Assembly: GCF_022436705.1 (NCBI RefSeq)
Contig: NZ_JAKUHT010000002.1
Location: 57,744-121,743 of the forward strand
Length of the DNA: 64,000 nt
Direction: 5' to 3'
From: Nocardioides sp. CFH 31398
Lineage (GTDB): Bacteria; Actinomycetota; Actinomycetes; Propionibacteriales; Nocardioidaceae
Shown piece by piece: positions 42,077-50,689 of the stretch. The notes below the pieces were generated by a model, which saw nothing but the letters and a program-made list of their open reading frames with translations, did not search any database and was not told where the DNA came from. Position 1 is the stretch's first letter. Each line of letters starts with the position of its first letter. Both the position numbers and the translations under genes were made by a program.

Positions 42077-43576
42077 GTGACCGCGACGGAGCAGACCCCG
42101 CAGACCCAGCTCGAGACCTTCCGGCTGTTCATCGGCGGCGAGTCCGTCGACGCGGCCTCGGGGGCCACCTTCGAGTCGACCAATCCCTACACCGGCCAGT
42201 CGTGGGCGGTGCTCGCCGACGGCGGCCCGGAGGACGTCGACCGCGCCGTGGCGAGCAGCCGCGCGGCGTTCGAGGGCGAGTGGGGCGCCATGTCCGGGTT
42301 CGACCGCGCGCGCATCCTGCGCCAGGTCGCCCAGGCCATCACGGACAACGCCGAGCGGCTGGCGCTGCTCGAGGTGCGTGACTCCGGCAAGCTGATGCGC
42401 GAGATGCGCGGCCAGCTGAACGGCCTCGGCAACTGGTACCTCTACTTCTCCGGCCTCGCCGACAAGCTCGAGGGCCGCACGGTCCCGCAGCTCGCCCCGC
42501 AGACCTACTTCGGCTACACGCTCAAGGAGCCGGTCGGCGTCGTCGGCGCGATCACCCCCTGGAACTCGCCGCTGCTGCTGCTCACCTTCAAGCTCGCGCC
42601 GCTGCTCGCCGCCGGCTGCACGTGTGTGGTCAAGCCCAGCGAGCACGCGCCGGCCTCCACCGTCGCCTTCGCGCAGGTGCTGCACGAGGCGGGCCTGCCC
42701 GCGGGCGTCCTCAACGTGGTGACGGGGTGGAACCGCGAGACCGGCGAGGCGCTCGCGAGTCACACGGGCATCGACAAGGTCGCCTTCACCGGCTCGACCG
42801 CGACCGGTGCGGCCGTCGCCCGCGCCGCGGTGTCGAACATCAACAAGGTCACCCTGGAGCTGGGCGGCAAGTCGCCGCAGGTCGTGTTCGCGGACGCCGA
42901 CCTGGACGCCGCCGCCAACGGTGTCGTCGCGGGCGTCTTCGCCGCCACCGGCCAGACCTGCATGGCGGGCTCGCGCCTGATCGTCCACGAGTCGGTGAAG
43001 GACGAGCTCGTCACCAAGATCGCCGAGCGCGCCCGCACCATCGTCCAGGGCGACCCCACCGACGCGGACACCGAGATGGGCCCGGTCGCCAACGCGCCGC
43101 AGTACGAGAAGGTGCTCGGCTACCTCGAGACCGCGCGCTCCGAGGGCGCGGAGGTGGTCGCCGGCGGCGGGGCGAACGACGAGCTCGGCGGGCTGTTCGT
43201 GAAGCCGACTGTCGTCGTCGCCGAGCCCGGCTCGACCATCGTCCGCGAGGAGGTCTTCGGGCCGGTGCTGGCGGCGTACACCTTCACCGACGAGGACGAG
43301 GCCCTCCGCCTGGCCAACGACACGCCGTACGGGCTGGCGGGGGCGGTGTGGACGAAGGACGTCCACCGCGCCCACCGCGTCGCCGGGAAGCTGCGCGCGG
43401 GCACCGTGTGGATCAACGCCTACCGCGCGGTCGCGCCGAACATGCCGTTCGGCGGCTACGGCATGTCCGGCATCGGGCGCGAGAACGGCCAGGAGGCGGT
43501 GAACGAGTACCTGGAGAACAAGTCGGTGTTCGTCGAGCTGACCGGCGGCACCCGGGACCCCTTCACGCTGGGCTGA
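42077..43576 (+). CDS. aldehyde dehydrogenase, NAD(P)-dependent
   Basis: 499 residues from GTG 42077. Catalytic E261 in VTLELGGKSP and C295 in TGQTCMAGSR; NAD-binding ITPWNSPLLLLTFKLAPLLA and GFTG-like FTGSTATG. Length and motifs are those of the standard ALDH superfamily. It oxidises an aldehyde to an acid. It sits directly after an AraC regulator gene, 66 bp apart, which suggests the aldehyde or its precursor is the inducer. Substrate unknown. Confidence 0.95.
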   Translation: MTATEQTPQTQLETFRLFIGGESVDAASGATFESTNPYTGQSWAVLADGGPEDVDRAVASSRAAFEGEWGAMSGFDRARILRQVAQAITDNAERLALLEVRDSGKLMREMRGQLNGLGNWYLYFSGLADKLEGRTVPQLAPQTYFGYTLKEPVGVVGAITPWNSPLLLLTFKLAPLLAAGCTCVVKPSEHAPASTVAFAQVLHEAGLPAGVLNVVTGWNRETGEALASHTGIDKVAFTGSTATGAAVARAAVSNINKVTLELGGKSPQVVFADADLDAAANGVVAGVFAATGQTCMAGSRLIVHESVKDELVTKIAERARTIVQGDPTDADTEMGPVANAPQYEKVLGYLETARSEGAEVVAGGGANDELGGLFVKPTVVVAEPGSTIVREEVFGPVLAAYTFTDEDEALRLANDTPYGLAGAVWTKDVHRAHRVAGKLRAGTVWINAYRAVAPNMPFGGYGMSGIGRENGQEAVNEYLENKSVFVELTGGTRDPFTLG

Positions 43577-43667
43577 TCCGGACGGGGCCCGGCCAGGCCC
43601 GCTCTGCGGTCCAGACCGCTTGCCCCGGCCCGTGGTCTTCGCGGACGGCGGCCGCCATGCTCCGCCC

Positions 43668-45122
43668 ATGCGAACCCCTGCCCTGCTCCTGCTCGGTGCC
43701 GTCGTCGGGATCGGCGCTGCCGTGCCCGCGACCTCCGTGGCCGCCCCCACCACCCGTTCCGCGGGAGCGGACGCCGGGTGCGCCACGCCGCTCTTCGACG
43801 CCCCGGTCCGGGCGGGTGACGCGCGCCGGGAGGACCCCGCAGGGTTCCGCACGGCCCTCGCCCGGGAGCCCGGGTCGGCGGGGACGGTCGCCGCGGCGGC
43901 GGGTGACCGGACGCTCTGGCTCGACCGGTGCGGTCGGGCGTTCTACCGCGACCTCGCCCCCGACGACCTCCCCGGGACGCCCGCGGCGGCCGCCGTCGGC
44001 GAGGACGTCGACGTCCTCGCCCTGCACTCGTCGCCCGGCTCCGACCGGACGATCTACCTGGACCTCGACGGCCACGTCGCCACCGGGACGCACTGGAACG
44101 CCGTGTGGGGGATCGACGAGGTCGACACGGCGGTCTACGACTTCGAGGGCGACCTGACCACCGACTTCACGGAGGCCGAGCGCGCCGAGGTGTTCGCCCT
44201 GTGGGAGGCCGTCGCGGAGGACTTCGCGCCCTTCGACGTGGACGTCACCACCGCCGACCCCGGCCCGGCGGCCCTCACCCGCAGCTCCACGAGTGACCGT
44301 GAGTACGGGACGAGGGTCGCGATCGGGGCGAGCCCGAGCGGGATCGGCGCCTGCGGGCCGTGCGGCGGCGTCGCGTTCCTCGGGGTCTTCGACGAGGTGG
44401 GCGAGGGCATCCACGACGACCTGCAGCCGGCCTGGGTGTTCACCGACCTCCTCGGGGGCGGTCGGGACGGCCGGATCGTGGCGGAGGCGGCCTCGCACGA
44501 GGTCGGACACACGCTGGACCTGCAGCACGACGGGCTGGACGGCCTCGAGTACTACTCCGGGCACGGCCGGTGGGCGCCGATCATGGGTGCCGGGTACGGA
44601 CGGACCGTGACCCAGTGGTCGCGCGGTGACTACCCCGCGGCGAGCAACACCGAGGACGACCTGGCGGTCATGGCGCGCGGCGGCGTCGCACCGCGGGTCG
44701 ACGACCACGGTGGGGCCGACGACCCCACCCCGCTGGCGAAGCGCGGCGGGTCGAAGGTCGCGGACGGCGTGGTCGGGACGTCGGCCGACGTCGACGCCTT
44801 CTCGTTCGCCCTGCGGCGGGCCGGCACCCGCCGCATCACCGTCCTGCCGACCGGCCAGGCGAGCAACCTCGACGTCCGCCTCACGGTGCTGGACGCCGCC
44901 GGGAAGCGTGTGGCCCGGGTCAACCCGCCCGTGCCGGCCGGCGACGACACCGAGAAGCAGCCCTCGCCGGCGTGGCTGGCGGCCGACACGGCCGGACCTC
45001 TGCCGGCGGGGCGGTACACCCTCCTGGTCGAGGGGATGCGGGCCGGCGGGGCGTCGCGGCCGGGGTGGTCGGACTACGCCTCGCTCGGCGGCTACCGGGT
45101 CTCGGTCGCGCCGCTGGGCTGA
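43668..45122 (+). CDS. secreted zinc metalloprotease-like protein, HExxHxxDxxH variant
   Basis: 484 residues from ATG 43668. A signal peptide (LLLLGAVVGIGAAVPATSVAA) ends near residue 26. The zinc motif is HEVGHTLDLQH (H277, E278, H281, D284, H287), with D where metzincins have the turn G. An IMGAGYG follows at about 307-313, like the metzincin Met-turn. A C-terminal beta domain (about 370-484; DVDAFSFALRRAG..., NLDVRLTVLDAAG, GYRVSVAPLG) resembles a PPC-type pre-peptidase C-terminal domain. About half the sequence matches the gene at 47384. It is convergent with the MFS gene. A protease is likely, but the D variant has not been shown to be active. Confidence 0.8.
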   Translation: MRTPALLLLGAVVGIGAAVPATSVAAPTTRSAGADAGCATPLFDAPVRAGDARREDPAGFRTALAREPGSAGTVAAAAGDRTLWLDRCGRAFYRDLAPDDLPGTPAAAAVGEDVDVLALHSSPGSDRTIYLDLDGHVATGTHWNAVWGIDEVDTAVYDFEGDLTTDFTEAERAEVFALWEAVAEDFAPFDVDVTTADPGPAALTRSSTSDREYGTRVAIGASPSGIGACGPCGGVAFLGVFDEVGEGIHDDLQPAWVFTDLLGGGRDGRIVAEAASHEVGHTLDLQHDGLDGLEYYSGHGRWAPIMGAGYGRTVTQWSRGDYPAASNTEDDLAVMARGGVAPRVDDHGGADDPTPLAKRGGSKVADGVVGTSADVDAFSFALRRAGTRRITVLPTGQASNLDVRLTVLDAAGKRVARVNPPVPAGDDTEKQPSPAWLAADTAGPLPAGRYTLLVEGMRAGGASRPGWSDYASLGGYRVSVAPLG

Positions 45123-45229
45123 CGGTCGGTCCCGGGGTCGCGGTCGAGCGGTCGGCGACGGGGCCCCAGCTGGACTGGACCGAGATCGACGACCGCGGCT
45201 GGCGAAACTTCGTGGGCCAGGTCGGCACG

Positions 45230-46492
45230 TCACCAGCCGGCTGGTGAAACCTGCGACTCACGTGACGCCGCCGGAGCCGGCGCCAGCGCCCGCGCCCAGC
45301 GGCGGCGGCAGGCGACGGCGAGGGTCAGGGCGAGCGTCGTGGCGGTCACGGTGACCGTGAAGGCCGCGGTGTGCCCGGCGCCCACGGGGGCGAGGTCCGC
45401 GAGGCGCCCGGCGGTGCCGGACCCGGCGGCGTACCCGACCCCGGTGGCGGCGGCGAGCAGGGTCATGGCGGCGCCGACGCGGGCCGGCGGCACGATCCGC
45501 TCGCCGAGGCTGAACACCGCGATCATGTACGGCGCCACGGCGAGCCCGAGCAGCGCGACGGCGGCGACCCCGGTGGGCACCGAGGAGACGAGCAGCAGGG
45601 GCAGCGACAGCACGAGCAGGCCGGCTGCGGCCCAGCGGACGCGGCGGTCGTGACCGACGTGCTCGGGCAGGTACGCCGTCGCGAGGCCGGCGAAGACGCT
45701 GCCGACGCCGAGCGTCGCGTGGATCATCCCCGCGGCGCCGGGCTGGCCCGCGGCGGTCGCGAGGGCGGTCGCGCCGGTCTGGACGGAGCCGAACACGGTG
45801 CCGATGAGGGCCTGCGCGGCCATGAGGGTGAGGAAGACGCCGGTCACGAGGCGACCGCCCGTGGCGCCGCGGGAGGCGCCGCCGGTGAGGCTCGCCGTCC
45901 GGTGCAGCGCGAACGCCGTGCCGAAGACGGCGAGCAGGCCGGCGGCCACGACCAGTGAGCCGCCGGGGGACACCGCGACGGCGACGGCGCCGACGAGGGC
46001 CGGGCCGAGGACGAAGGAGGCCTCGTCGGCGGCGCCCTCGTAGGAGAACGCGGCGTCGACGAGGCGGCGCTGGTCGGCCCCGGTGCCGGCCGTCACGGGG
46101 CGCCACCGCACGCGGGCGAGCGGCCCGACCTGGGGCAGGACGAGACCGGCCAGCGCGGCCAGCCCGACCAGCGCGGCCGGGTCGGCGTCCGCACGGGTGG
46201 CGAGGACCAGGGCGACCAGCGCCACGGCGCCCGCCAGCGACTGCAGCAGGACGACGGGGCGCTGGCCGGAGCGGTCGGCGACCGCGCCGGCGACCGGGGC
46301 GCCGACGGCGTTGGCGACGGCCAACGAGCCGGCCGCGAGACCGCCGAGGCCGTAGGAGTCGGTGGCGCCGGCGACCAGCAGCAGTGTGCCGAGCTGGCTC
46401 ATGGCCAGCGGCAGCCGACCGAGGAAGGCGACGACGACGTACGCCGGTCCGGCGAGGCGGACGAGGCGTCCGTAGGAACGCAGGGGTGACAC
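45230..46492 (-). CDS. MFS transporter
   Basis: 420 residues from GTG 46492. Twelve membrane helices are visible across the sequence, starting with YVVVAFLGRLPLAMSQLGTL. Cytoplasmic loop 2-3 has VAGAVADRSGQRPVVLLQSL, the MFS motif-A pattern (G-x-x-x-D-R-x-G-x-R). It is related to the actinobacterial drug-efflux or sugar-exporter MFS groups; the substrate cannot be told. Its stop lies in a 16-bp palindrome. It is convergent with the metalloprotease gene and divergent from the Dps gene. Confidence 0.88.
   Translation of the reverse strand: MSPLRSYGRLVRLAGPAYVVVAFLGRLPLAMSQLGTLLLVAGATDSYGLGGLAAGSLAVANAVGAPVAGAVADRSGQRPVVLLQSLAGAVALVALVLATRADADPAALVGLAALAGLVLPQVGPLARVRWRPVTAGTGADQRRLVDAAFSYEGAADEASFVLGPALVGAVAVAVSPGGSLVVAAGLLAVFGTAFALHRTASLTGGASRGATGGRLVTGVFLTLMAAQALIGTVFGSVQTGATALATAAGQPGAAGMIHATLGVGSVFAGLATAYLPEHVGHDRRVRWAAAGLLVLSLPLLLVSSVPTGVAAVALLGLAVAPYMIAVFSLGERIVPPARVGAAMTLLAAATGVGYAAGSGTAGRLADLAPVGAGHTAAFTVTVTATTLALTLAVACRRRWARALAPAPAASRESQVSPAGW
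45231..45246. repeat. 16-bp perfect palindrome at the end of the MFS gene
   Basis: CACCAGCC followed directly by GGCTGGTG. The palindrome begins within the stop codon of the MFS gene and lies near the ends of two convergent genes. It may be part of a terminator; an operator role is possible. Confidence 0.45.
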
Positions 46493-46601
46493 GGGAGCGG
46501 CTCCAGGTGTGCGCAGGGTGCGGGGGTACGGCTGACAGCCGCGCCGACCCACCTCCAGAACGCGGACGAACCCTGTGCTCCCTCCAGTGTGCCAGGAAGT
46601 G

Positions 46602-46636
46602 AGGCATGCCTTCCCTTTCTGGAATCGTTCCAGAAA
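46602..46636 (+). promoter_or_regulatory. two palindromes upstream of the Dps gene, candidate operators
   Basis: AGGCATGCCT (46602-46611) is a perfect 10-bp palindrome. TTTCTGGAA-TCG-TTCCAGAAA (46616-46636) is a perfect 9-bp inverted repeat with a 3-bp spacer. They lie 64 bp before the Dps start in the 207-bp divergent gap to the MFS gene. The A/T-rich outer arms stand out in this genome and such a dyad suits an iron- or oxidative-stress regulator, but no known box is matched with confidence. Confidence 0.55.
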
Positions 46637-46699
46637 AGGTGGGAGGGTGGGGTCAACCCACCGACGACAGGCGCCACCGGCGCCAGGAAGGAGACCCCC

Positions 46700-47224
46700 G
46701 TGGTCGACACCCTCAGCACCGAGCAGCACGTCGCGCACCCGCCGTTCCAGGCCTCCGAGAAGCTCGCCACCCACCTCCAGGCGCTCCTGGTCGACCTCAC
46801 CGACCTGCACCTGGTCGGCAAGCAGGCCCACTGGAACGTCGTCGGCCCGAACTTCCGCGACCTGCACCTGCAGCTCGACGAGGTCGTGGACGACGCCCGC
46901 ACCTTCTCCGACACCGTCGCCGAGCGCATGCGCGCCCTCTACGTGACCCCGGACGCCCGCGCGAAGACGGTCGGCGAGCAGTCCAGCCTCCCCGAGTTCC
47001 CGCAGACCGAGGTGGACACCGCCGAGACCGTCGACCGCATCGTCGCCGCGATCTACGCCGTCGCCGGCACCGGTCGCCGCATCCACGACGAGGTCGACGC
47101 CGAGGACCCGACGTCCGCCGACATCATCCACTCGATCCTCGAGCGCCTCGAGCAGCTCGCCTGGATGATCGACGCCGAGAACCGCGTCGCGAACCGGAGC
47201 CTGCCGCGCCCGGTGCACCGCTGA
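46700..47224 (+). CDS. Dps-family ferritin-like DNA-protection protein
   Basis: 174 residues from GTG 46700 with AGGAAGGAG about 7 bp upstream. The Dps ferroxidase site fits: H44, H56, D60, D71 and E75 keep the spacing of the known residues (H51, H63, D67, D78, E82 in E. coli Dps). It contains GKQAHWNVVGPNFRDLHLQL. It stores iron, oxidises it with peroxide and protects DNA in the cell. It is preceded by two palindromes and followed by a strong terminator, so it is likely monocistronic and iron- or peroxide-regulated. Confidence 0.94.
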   Translation: MVDTLSTEQHVAHPPFQASEKLATHLQALLVDLTDLHLVGKQAHWNVVGPNFRDLHLQLDEVVDDARTFSDTVAERMRALYVTPDARAKTVGEQSSLPEFPQTEVDTAETVDRIVAAIYAVAGTGRRIHDEVDAEDPTSADIIHSILERLEQLAWMIDAENRVANRSLPRPVHR

Positions 47225-47266
47225 GCCAGCGGCTCACCGCAGGGCTCGCCGGAGCCCCACGACACG

Positions 47267-47296
47267 TCCGCCGGGTGGTCTAGACCACCCGGCGGA
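47267..47296 (+). terminator. terminator of the Dps gene: perfect 30-bp palindrome
   Basis: TCCGCCGGGTGGTCT (47267-47281) is followed by its exact complement AGACCACCCGGCGGA (47282-47296). It begins 43 bp after the Dps stop and is followed by the T-rich TTCGTCTGT. The central TCTAGA allows a 13-bp stem with a 4-nt loop. This is one of the two strongest hairpins in the window. Confidence 0.85.
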
Positions 47297-47383
47297 TTCG
47301 TCTGTACGACCCAGGTGTCTCGGGCGGAGACTGGCCGCAGGTGCGCATTCGCCGGGGGGCGGGAGTCAGCGCCGGAGGTCACC

Positions 47384-48832
47384 GTGAACCGTCGTCCTGC
47401 TGTCCTGCCCTACTCCTTGGCGGGCCTGCTCGCCGGGCTGCTGCTGGCCGGCGCGCTCGCGTCGTCCTCGCCGCCCGCGTCGGGTGCCGAGCGCGACGAG
47501 GACGACGCCGGCGCCCGGAAGGGCTGCGCCGACCCGCTGTTCGAGGCCCCGGTCCGGGCGGACTCGGCCGCCGCCCGCGGCGTCGACCTCCCCGAGCTGC
47601 CCAACGGGCTGGAGGTCGGGACCGACGACCCGACCGTGTGGCTCGACACGTGCGGTCGCCCCTACGTCAGGGAGCTGCTGCACGTCGGCCCCCACGTCGA
47701 GCCGACCGCTCGCCGGGAGACCGCCGTGCCCGCCGCCGCCGACGTGCTGGCGCTGTCCTCGCGGCCGTCGTCGAACCGGACCGTCTACCTCGACTTCACC
47801 GGTCATCGCACCGCGAACACGCAGTGGAACCGCGACTTCAGGGTCAACGCGTTCACGTCCCCGCCGTACCAGCTCGACGGCGACGCCTCGACGCGCTTCA
47901 CCGCCCGCGAGCAGGAGCAGATCCGTCGCGCGTGGCAGACCGTCGCGGAGGACTACGCGCCCTTCGACGTCAACGTGACGACGAAGGACCCCGGGCAGGC
48001 GGCCCTGACGCGGTCGTCGACCTCGGACAAGGCGTTCGGCAGCCGGGTCGTGATCACGGCGGGAGGTCCGCTGTACGCCCGCTGCGGGTGCGGCGGCATC
48101 GCCTACCTGGGCACGTTCGACGCGGCCGGGCCGCAGTCGCCCCGCTACCAGCCGACCTTCGTCTTCACGAACGGCGTCAGCCCCGAGGGTTGGTACTTCG
48201 CGGAGGCCGCGAGCCACGAGGCCGGCCACAACCTGGGCCTCGACCACGACGGGCTGAACGGGCAGCCGTACCACTTCGGCTCGGAGCGCTGGGCGCCCAT
48301 CATGGGCGCGAGCTACGGGAAGCTCAGCCAGTTCTCGAAGGGCGAGTACGCCGGCGCCACCAACAAGGAGAACGACCTCGGGGTCATGACCCGCAACGGC
48401 ATCGCGCCGCGCCGCGACGACCACGCGGACGCCCCCTCGGGTGCCACGGCCCTGCAGGGGACGGCGTCCCGCCGCGCCGGCGCCGGGGTGATCTCGACGT
48501 CGGTCGACAAGGACGCGTTCTCGTTCACGCCGGCCGCCGACGGACCGGTGACGGTCGCGGTCGACCCGGCGGGGACGGCGAGCAACCTCGACGTCCAGCT
48601 GACGCTGCTCGACGCCGCCGGTCAGGTCGTCGCCCAGGTGAACCCGCCGCCGTCCGGCGACGAGGTGCGCCCCTCGCCCGCGTGGCTGCGGGCGTCCTGG
48701 TCCGGCGAGGTCGCCGGCGGCCGTCGTTACACCGTCGTCGTCGACGGGGTGGGGTACGGCGACCCGCGCCGGACCGGGTGGTCCGGCTACGGCTCGCTCG
48801 GCGCCTACCGGGTGGCGGTGACCTCGGGCTGA
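47384..48832 (+). CDS. secreted zinc metalloprotease-like protein, HExxHxxGxxH (metzincin type)
   Basis: 482 residues from GTG 47384, GGAGG 6 bp upstream. A signal peptide (LAGLLAGLLLAGALASSSPP) is followed by a mature region. Zinc motif HEAGHNLGLDH (H278, E279, H282, G285, H288) and Met-turn-like IMGASYG; C-terminal PPC-like domain ending GAYRVAVTSG. It is a paralogue of the gene at 43668, with the same WAPIMGA and SSTSD..FGSRV/YGTRV blocks. The metzincin G is intact here. It is separated from that gene by the MFS and Dps genes. The substrate is unknown. Confidence 0.85.
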   Translation: MNRRPAVLPYSLAGLLAGLLLAGALASSSPPASGAERDEDDAGARKGCADPLFEAPVRADSAAARGVDLPELPNGLEVGTDDPTVWLDTCGRPYVRELLHVGPHVEPTARRETAVPAAADVLALSSRPSSNRTVYLDFTGHRTANTQWNRDFRVNAFTSPPYQLDGDASTRFTAREQEQIRRAWQTVAEDYAPFDVNVTTKDPGQAALTRSSTSDKAFGSRVVITAGGPLYARCGCGGIAYLGTFDAAGPQSPRYQPTFVFTNGVSPEGWYFAEAASHEAGHNLGLDHDGLNGQPYHFGSERWAPIMGASYGKLSQFSKGEYAGATNKENDLGVMTRNGIAPRRDDHADAPSGATALQGTASRRAGAGVISTSVDKDAFSFTPAADGPVTVAVDPAGTASNLDVQLTLLDAAGQVVAQVNPPPSGDEVRPSPAWLRASWSGEVAGGRRYTVVVDGVGYGDPRRTGWSGYGSLGAYRVAVTSG

Positions 48833-49335
48833 GGCCGGCGGCGTCGCGGTCGGGGACGAGGGGGCACGACCGCCACGGTCAGGAGCCCCAGCAGCACACC
48901 CAGCGCCGCCCCCACGGTGTTCATGAACCAGTCGTTCGTGTCGCAGACGCGGCCCGTGGCCGGCACGAGCGCCTGCACGACCTCGATCAGGGCGGAGAGG
49001 CCCGACGCGGCCACCGCGACGACCAGCGGTCGGCGGCAGGCGAGGACGGCGGCGTACGTCGCCGGGACGAAGAGCGCGATGTTGGCCAGGGTGTCGAGGC
49101 CCTGGAAGGGGACCGAGAGCTGGGCGGCGCACCGGACCCCCTCGGTCGCGGCCGCCGGCTCCGGCCACGCGGTCAGGGCGAGGCCGGCGACGCCGGCGAC
49201 GGTCGCGAGCAGGGCGCTCGCCCGCCGGGCCTCGTTCCGGACGAGGAGGGCGCCGACGACGAGCATGAGCGCCACGAGCACGGCGAGACCGGGGCGCACC
49301 CACACGGAGTGCTCGACGAGCACCGTGGAGATCAC
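48805..49335 (-). CDS. VanZ-family membrane protein
   Basis: 176 residues from ATG 49335. Four or five hydrophobic helices are visible (VWVRPGLAVLVALMLVVGAL, RASALLATVAGVAGLALTAW, LDTLANIALFVPATYAAVLA, AALGVLLGLLTVAVV), with the family pattern DWFMNTVGAALG near residues 135-150. VanZ-like proteins give teicoplanin resistance in some bacteria, but most are general membrane proteins of unknown function. It overlaps the 3' end of the metalloprotease gene by 28 bp and has an arginine-rich C-terminus. Confidence 0.8.
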   Translation of the reverse strand: MISTVLVEHSVWVRPGLAVLVALMLVVGALLVRNEARRASALLATVAGVAGLALTAWPEPAAATEGVRCAAQLSVPFQGLDTLANIALFVPATYAAVLACRRPLVVAVAASGLSALIEVVQALVPATGRVCDTNDWFMNTVGAALGVLLGLLTVAVVPPRPRPRRRRPQPEVTATR

Positions 49336-49339
49336 GGGC

Positions 49340-49750
49340 TCAACGCTCGAGCAGGCTGCGCGAGGCCAGGAACCTGTCGACCGTGATCCGCAGCGCGACC
49401 CGCTCGGGGTTCTCGCTCGGGGTCCGGTAGCGGGCGGCGTACATCCGCTCGGCCCGCGCCACGCCCTCGCGGTCGGTCACCACCTCGGCGCGGCCCTCGA
49501 GCGAGGACCAGCGCCCGCCGTCCACCGACCCTGCGGCCACCCGGGGGTCCCGGGCGGCGTGCTTCGCCTTCACCGACCCGCCCCGGGTGATGACCCAGCC
49601 GCACTGCTGCTCGTGGTCGAGGGCGACGCCGACGGCGACCACGTGGGGCCGACCGTCGGCGTACAGCGTGGTCAGGGTGCAGAGCTGGCGCTCGGTCCAG
49701 AACTCCAGCAGCCCCGGCGGGAAGTCGCCCCACCCGGGGCGCCAGCTCAT
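49340..49750 (-). CDS. PPOX-fold (pyridoxamine 5'-phosphate oxidase-like) F420/flavin-dependent enzyme
   Basis: 136 residues from ATG 49750; an in-frame GTG 6 bp upstream is possible. It shows the split-barrel pattern: LEFWTERQLCTLTTLYADGRPHVVAVGVAL, GWVITRGGSVKAKHAARDPR, then RWSSLEGRAEVV and ERMYAARYRTPSENPERVAL. This is the layout of F420-binding PPOX-class proteins in actinobacteria. It lies between VanZ and TspO-like genes on one strand, so it may be a gene of a redox cluster; the substrate is unknown. Confidence 0.82.
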   Translation of the reverse strand: MSWRPGWGDFPPGLLEFWTERQLCTLTTLYADGRPHVVAVGVALDHEQQCGWVITRGGSVKAKHAARDPRVAAGSVDGGRWSSLEGRAEVVTDREGVARAERMYAARYRTPSENPERVALRITVDRFLASRSLLER

Positions 49751-49788
49751 GCTCACCCCCCGAGGATGCCAGGTCGCCGTGGAACGGC

Positions 49789-50613
49789 TCAGGCGACGAC
49801 CGCGGACCTCCCGCGCCGGGTGCGACTGCTCCGCGCGCCGTCGAGGCGGACCCGGACGACGGCCGCGGCGAGCACCAGGGCGGCGAGGACGGCCGCGACG
49901 GCGACCAGGACGCTCTCCGGGGAGTCCGTCAGGCGGCCCCAGGCCAGCCAGCCGAGGCCCCAGACGGTCGCGGCGGCGACGGTGACCCGACCGCCGAGGC
50001 CGCGGGCGAGCGCGACCCCGCCGACGGTGACCCCGGCCAGGATCAGCAGCGACACGACGTACCCGACCGGACCGGTGGCCGCCATGCCCGTGCCGACCAG
50101 GGCGGCGGTGAGGTTGGCGCCGGTCGCGACGGCGACCCAGCCGAGGTAGAGGCCGAAGGTGCCGTCGACCACGACGAGGTCGACGACGCTGTCGTGGCGC
50201 TGCGCCGTCAGGCGCCGCCCGATCGCGACGAGGGTCGCGAGGAGGGCGACGATCACGACCACGCTGCCCCAGATCCAGCCCTGCTGGACGACGAGCAGCC
50301 ACGCGGCGTTGAGGACCATGGAGGCCGCGGCCAGCCACCCGATGCTGCGCTGCCGCTCCGACGTCGCTTGGCCGGGCAGCCACTGGTGGACGGTGTAGGC
50401 CGCCAGGCCGGCGTAGATCACCGACCAGATCGAGAACGCCGGGCCGGCCGGGGCGACGAGCGTGGAGTCGGCGGACAGCGCGCCGCCCGAGACGGCGGAG
50501 ACCTCGGTGCCCAGCACCCCCACCCCGACGAGGGTCCCGAGGACGCAGGCGACCTCGGCGACGGTGACGGTGACCTGACGGGCCCGGTCCAGACCGGTGG
50601 CGGAACTGCTCAT
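49789..50613 (-). CDS. TspO/MBR-family membrane protein
   Basis: 274 residues from ATG 50613. It has several membrane helices and the TspO pattern PAGPAFSIWSVIYAGLAAYTVH (about 54-75, cf. P-P-G-x-x-F-x-x-W-x-x-Y in the family). TspO proteins bind tetrapyrroles or sterols. Its length (near 160 in TspO) is greater, with extra C-terminal helices (about 160-260), so it is a long member or a fusion. It lies next to a PPOX-fold gene. Confidence 0.78.
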   Translation of the reverse strand: MSSSATGLDRARQVTVTVAEVACVLGTLVGVGVLGTEVSAVSGGALSADSTLVAPAGPAFSIWSVIYAGLAAYTVHQWLPGQATSERQRSIGWLAAASMVLNAAWLLVVQQGWIWGSVVVIVALLATLVAIGRRLTAQRHDSVVDLVVVDGTFGLYLGWVAVATGANLTAALVGTGMAATGPVGYVVSLLILAGVTVGGVALARGLGGRVTVAAATVWGLGWLAWGRLTDSPESVLVAVAAVLAALVLAAAVVRVRLDGARSSRTRRGRSAVVA

Positions 50614-50619
50614 GCGCCT

Positions 50620-50649
50620 AGTGTTTCACTAACTGAAGGACTTTCAAGT
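50620..50649. promoter_or_regulatory. AT-rich patch upstream of TspO-like and SDR genes
   Basis: The 76-bp divergent gap holds the most A/T-rich patch nearby. It contains AGTG-TTT-CACT (50620-50630), a 4-nt inverted repeat with a 3-nt spacer, then CTGAA and TTCAAGT as partial dyads. It probably carries both promoters and may be an operator for a MarR/TetR-type regulator; no regulator gene is next to it. Confidence 0.35.
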
Positions 50650-50689
50650 CGGTCGGGAATTCGGGTCTCGGCCCCGGTACCGTCGCCGC

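Noticed and set aside
41222..43852. 876-residue minus-strand open frame across the AraC and aldehyde dehydrogenase genes
   Set aside because: Opposes two genes with conserved catalytic motifs, and shows no family of its own.
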